Positions 5,935-8,697 of a stretch of 8,697 bases of DNA are shown here, one piece after another (the stretch's first letter is position 1; every line of letters starts with the position of its first letter). The notes below the pieces were generated by a model that had not been told where the DNA came from, made no database searches, and saw nothing but the letters and a program-made list of their open reading frames with translations. A program made the translations under genes and the position numbers. The stretch comes from JBBKXP01 sp038251315. GTDB lineage: Bacteria > Pseudomonadota > Alphaproteobacteria > Rhodobacterales > Rhodobacteraceae. The stretch lies in NCBI GenBank assembly GCA_038251315.1, contig JBBSBK010000120.1:1-8697 (forward strand), read 5' to 3'.

Positions 5935-6192
5935 ATGTCCTATTATCCCGCTATCCTTCATTCACCGGACGCCGACGGGCTGGTTGGCTGCACCGTACCC
6001 GATCTTTTGATCAACGCAACGGGGCGGGATCGCGACAGCGCACTTGCCGATGCCGTGCAGGTGATGGACGCATTGCTTGCCGATATGGCGCGACAGGGTG
6101 AGCCGTTCCCTGAACCTACGGTTGCGGATGACATTGACTTTGACGACGGCGTGCTGGTGCTCCTGCATGCCCGTGTTCCGCAGGCAGCATAG
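5935..6192 (+). CDS. hicB: HicB-family antitoxin, short, no DNA-binding domain
   Basis: 85 residues. It has the HicB pseudo-RNase H pattern: YYPAILHSPDADGLVG, then VPDL with a following ATGRDRDSALADAVQVMDALL helix, and the GEPFPEPT segment that HicB proteins share. Full-size HicB carries a C-terminal ribbon-helix-helix or HTH that represses the hicAB promoter; here the protein ends soon after the core (VLVLLHARVPQ), so it should neutralise HicA but not bind DNA by itself. A GAGG site lies 8 bases before the ATG, overlapping the end of hicA. The frame is open far upstream within deoC, but that extension is a shadow. About 32 of 85 codons end in A/T, like hicA. ALDH16 begins 8 bases after its stop. 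Confidence 0.85.
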   Translation: MSYYPAILHSPDADGLVGCTVPDLLINATGRDRDSALADAVQVMDALLADMARQGEPFPEPTVADDIDFDDGVLVLLHARVPQAA

Positions 6193-6200
6193 GACAGACG

Positions 6201-8540
6201 ATGACCGTCAAGGAAATCTTTGAAACGATGGACTACGGTCCCGCCCCGGAGTCAGCGGCCGAGGCGCTGGCGTGGCTGGTCGACCAAGGCGACCGTTTCG
6301 GGCATTTCATCGACGGGGCGTTCACCGCGCCGGGGCAGACCTTCGATACCCACAACCCGGCTACGGGCGCGGTGCTGGCATCCGTGTCGCAGGCGAGGCA
6401 AATTGACGTGGACAGGGCCGTCAAAGCTGCCCGCAAGGCCCAGCCCGCTTGGGCCAAGGACGGCCACGCCCGGGCTCGGATCTTGTATGCCATCGCCCGC
6501 CTGCTGCAAAAACAATCGCGCCTGTTTGCCGTCCTTGAAACCCTCGATAACGGCAAACCGATCCGGGAATCCCGCGATATCGACGTGCCGCTGGCGCAGC
6601 GCCATTTCTATTATCACGCGGGTATGGCGCAACTGATGGACAGCGAATTGCCCGACCGTGAACCGCTTGGCGTTTGCGGCCAGATCGTGCCGTGGAACTT
6701 TCCGCTGCTGATGCTGGCGTGGAAGATCGCGCCGGCCTTGGCGATGGGCAATACGGTGGTACTGAAACCCGCAGAATACACCTCGCTGACCGCGCTGCTG
6801 TTCGCTGATATTTGCCGGCAGGCGGGCGTGCCCAACGGGGTGGTCAATATCGTCACCGGCGACGGGGCCGTGGGCGAGATGATCGTCAACGCCGACGTGG
6901 ACAAGATCGCGTTCACCGGATCGACCGCCGTGGGCCGCAAAATCCGCGTGGCGACGGCGGGGTCAGACAAGGCGCTAACCCTCGAACTGGGCGGCAAATC
7001 GCCTTATATCGTGTTCGACGACGCGGACCTCGACAGCGCCGTCGAAGGGCTGGTCGACGCGATCTGGTTCAATCAAGGGCAGGTCTGCTGTGCCGGGTCG
7101 CGCCTGCTGGTGCAGGAGGGCATCGCTGACCGCTTTTACACCAAGCTGCGAGCCCGGATGGACGGGCTGCGCATCGGCGATCCGCTGGACAAATGTATCG
7201 ACGTGGGGGCCATCGTCGATCCCGTGCAACTGGCGCAGATCAGCCGGATGGTTGATGCCAACACCGAGGGGCAAACCTATGTGGCCGCCACGCCCGTTCC
7301 CGCACAGGGCTGCTTTTATCCGCCGACGCTGATCACCGGGCTGTCGCCAGCATCGGTGCTGATGCAAGAGGAAATCTTTGGCCCGGTGCTTGCTGCAACC
7401 ACCTTCCGCACGCCGTCCGAAGCGGTCGAGATCGCCAACAACACCCGCTACGGTCTGGCGGCGACGGTGTGGAGCGAAAACATCAACCTTGCGCTCGACA
7501 TTGCCCCAAAGCTGGCTGCCGGGATCGTCTGGATCAACGGCACCAACATGATGGATGCTGCGGCCGGGTTCGGCGGGGTGCGTGAAAGCGGGTTCGGGCG
7601 CGAAGGTGGTTGGGAAGGGTTGCAGGGCTATACGCGGCCCAAAGGTTCGGCCAAAGCGCTGAAACCTGTTGTGGCTTTTGAGGGTGACGGTGCCCCCGCT
7701 GACCCGCTCGACCGGACTGCCAAGCTGTATATCGGCGGCAAGCAGGCGCGGCCCGACGGTGGCTATTCGCGCCCCGTTCATGGGGCTAAGGGGGCGTTGC
7801 TGGGTCACGCGTCGCTGGCCAACCGCAAGGATGTCAGGAACGCGGTCGAGGCCGCCAATGCTGCCGCCGGGTGGGGCAAGACGACGGGCCACCTGAGGGC
7901 GCAGATTCTGTTCTACATGGCCGAAAACCTGTCGGCCCGCGCCGCCGAATTTGCGGCCCGGATCGACCATCTGACCGGGGCAAAAGGTGGCGCGAAAGAG
8001 GTCGCGGCGTCGATCCGCCGCCTGTTCACCTATGCCGCATGGGCCGACAAATACGACGGACAGGTGCACAATGTGCCGATCCGGGGGGTCGCGCTGGCGA
8101 TGAAGGAACCAGTCGGCACCATCGGCGTGCTGTGTGCCGACGAAGCCCCGCTGCTCGGCCTTGTCAGCGTCATGGCCCCGGCAATGGCGATGGGCAATCG
8201 CTGCGTCCTGGTCGCGTCGGACCCCTATCCGCTGGCCGCGACCGACTTCATTCAAATCCTCGAAACCTCGGACGTCCCCGCCGGCGTCGTCAACATCCTG
8301 ACCGGCAGCCACGCCGAACTGGCGCCCACCCTTGCCAGCCACCTCGACATCGATGCGGTCTGGTCGTTTTCGTCGACGCCACTTTCCGCCGACATCGAAA
8401 AGCGCAGTGCGGGAAACCTCAAACGGACATGGGTGAATCACGGCAAGGCGCGGGATTGGTCAGAGCCCCAAGGCGAAGGCCACGAATTTCTGATCGCCGC
8501 GACCGAGGTCAAGAATATCTGGATCCCCTACGGCGAATAG
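6201..8540 (+). CDS. ALDH16-family aldehyde dehydrogenase (two ALDH domains)
   Basis: 779 residues, far longer than the usual 480-500. The N-terminal domain (about 35-485) is a complete NAD(P)-dependent aldehyde dehydrogenase: PWNFP with oxyanion Asn166, KPAE with Lys189, FTGSTAVG (238-245), general base Glu262 in LELGGKSP, nucleophile Cys296 in FNQGQVCCAGSR and EEIFGP with Glu391. The C-terminal region (about 505-779) is a second, shortened ALDH-like unit (YIGGKQARPDGGYSRPV, AMKEPVGTIGVL, AMAMGNRCVLV, VPAGVVNILTGS). There the FTGS motif has become SFSSTP and no Cys/Glu active site remains. This layout defines ALDH16; bacterial members, including a Loktanella enzyme of known structure, keep the catalytic Cys that human ALDH16A1 lost. 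Last gene of the deoC operon, ATG preceded by AGGACA; the likely task is oxidising the acetaldehyde made by DeoC, although the substrate is inferred from context only. Confidence 0.95.
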   Translation: MTVKEIFETMDYGPAPESAAEALAWLVDQGDRFGHFIDGAFTAPGQTFDTHNPATGAVLASVSQARQIDVDRAVKAARKAQPAWAKDGHARARILYAIARLLQKQSRLFAVLETLDNGKPIRESRDIDVPLAQRHFYYHAGMAQLMDSELPDREPLGVCGQIVPWNFPLLMLAWKIAPALAMGNTVVLKPAEYTSLTALLFADICRQAGVPNGVVNIVTGDGAVGEMIVNADVDKIAFTGSTAVGRKIRVATAGSDKALTLELGGKSPYIVFDDADLDSAVEGLVDAIWFNQGQVCCAGSRLLVQEGIADRFYTKLRARMDGLRIGDPLDKCIDVGAIVDPVQLAQISRMVDANTEGQTYVAATPVPAQGCFYPPTLITGLSPASVLMQEEIFGPVLAATTFRTPSEAVEIANNTRYGLAATVWSENINLALDIAPKLAAGIVWINGTNMMDAAAGFGGVRESGFGREGGWEGLQGYTRPKGSAKALKPVVAFEGDGAPADPLDRTAKLYIGGKQARPDGGYSRPVHGAKGALLGHASLANRKDVRNAVEAANAAAGWGKTTGHLRAQILFYMAENLSARAAEFAARIDHLTGAKGGAKEVAASIRRLFTYAAWADKYDGQVHNVPIRGVALAMKEPVGTIGVLCADEAPLLGLVSVMAPAMAMGNRCVLVASDPYPLAATDFIQILETSDVPAGVVNILTGSHAELAPTLASHLDIDAVWSFSSTPLSADIEKRSAGNLKRTWVNHGKARDWSEPQGEGHEFLIAATEVKNIWIPYGE

Positions 8541-8547
8541 CCCACAG

Positions 8548-8610
8548 CTTCTTTGGTCCAAAAAACTCCGGGGGTGAGGCCAAAGGCCGAGGGGGCAGCG
8601 CCCCCTATTT
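8548..8610 (+). repeat. Gene-end structured repeat, copy 2
   Basis: This 63-base element carries the same flanks as 1071-1137: CTTCTTTGGTCC, AACTCCGGGGG, and GGGGGCAGCGCCCCCTATTT. Its middle differs but still folds, as GGCC/GGCC around AAA (8578-8588). It starts 7 bases after the ALDH16 stop, the same distance as copy 1 from udh, and contains the stop codon of the opposing partial gene. Confidence 0.85.
8591..8610 (+). terminator. Terminator-like hairpin after ALDH16
   Basis: GGGGGC (8591-8596) pairs with GCCCCC (8600-8605) around AGC, followed by TATTT. It is identical to the hairpin after udh. It probably ends the deoC-hicAB-ALDH16 transcript, though the U-tract is short. Confidence 0.6.
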
Positions 8611-8697
8611 GGTGCGCCAACTGTCAAACCAGCGGCTGACCCGGCTGCGCCGTTCAGCCACCCCGGCGCTGACCTCGTCCATCCGGTTGCCCGCCGA
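8605..8697 (-). CDS. Unrecognised protein, C-terminal 30 residues (partial)
   Basis: On the minus strand a frame is open from the window edge down to TAG at 8605-8607. The last residues read RRSRVSRWFDSWRTK. No family can be assigned from so little. It is supported only by the open frame, plausible codons and its position converging on ALDH16 with its stop inside the repeat, just as the histidine kinase ends against copy 1. It could be a chance open frame. Confidence 0.45.
   Translation of the reverse strand, partial: SAGNRMDEVSAGVAERRSRVSRWFDSWRTK

Noticed and set aside
6975..8441. 488-residue open frame on the minus strand
   Set aside because: It lies wholly opposite the well-supported ALDH16 gene and its translation (His/Gln/Arg-rich) is the usual antisense shadow of high-GC coding DNA.
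1..8697. Insertion sequence, prophage, CRISPR or tRNA as the source of hicAB
   Set aside because: No transposase, terminal inverted repeats, target duplications, spaced repeats or cloverleaf were seen around hicAB or elsewhere.

Overview
The window looks like chromosomal DNA of a GC-rich alphaproteobacterium, most likely a marine member of the Rhodobacteraceae (Roseobacter/Loktanella-like). This is inferred from the strong G/C bias at third codon positions, the protein types (a Udh of the Agrobacterium kind, a long-form DERA, a bacterial ALDH16) and the gene-end repeats. No rRNA, tRNA, CRISPR array, transposase or replication origin was seen. Coding density is very high, and no gene-free stretch exceeds about 115 bases.

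Region 1 (1-1138, + strand): the last 46 codons of a DAO-type FAD-dependent oxidoreductase, then a uronate dehydrogenase-like NAD(P) enzyme (udh) 11 bases later. A GC-rich structured repeat with a terminator-like hairpin follows.

Region 2 (1138-3736, - strand): reading in the direction of transcription, ribulose-phosphate 3-epimerase (rpe), a 91-base gap holding three GTGCAG boxes phased at 11 and 22 bases, a possible 61-residue basic protein, an OmpR/PhoB-type response regulator, and a short two-TM histidine kinase. The last three genes are tightly packed (one-base gap, then a 16-base overlap), so they form a signalling operon that may regulate itself through the phased boxes.

Region 3 (3848-8540, + strand): an AraC-family regulator, divergent from rpe, followed by a compact operon deoC - hicA - hicB - ALDH16. 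DeoC splits 2-deoxyribose-5-phosphate into glyceraldehyde-3-phosphate and acetaldehyde. The two-domain ALDH16 aldehyde dehydrogenase is well placed to oxidise the acetaldehyde or a related aldehyde. Between the two enzymes sits a complete small HicA/HicB toxin-antitoxin-like pair, 3 bases after deoC and 8 bases before the dehydrogenase, with more A/T-ending codons than deoC. The short gap before deoC contains a perfect 8-bp inverted repeat and a second inverted repeat whose right arm covers the deoC ribosome-binding region.

Region 4 (8541-8697): a second copy of the structured repeat, starting exactly 7 bases after the ALDH16 stop just as the first copy starts 7 bases after the udh stop. It is followed by the probable 3' end of an unrecognised minus-strand gene.

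The most interesting points are the hicAB pair inside a deoxyribose/aldehyde operon, the paired gene-end repeats whose inner stems differ in sequence but not in folding, and the 11-bp phased boxes ahead of the two-component operon.
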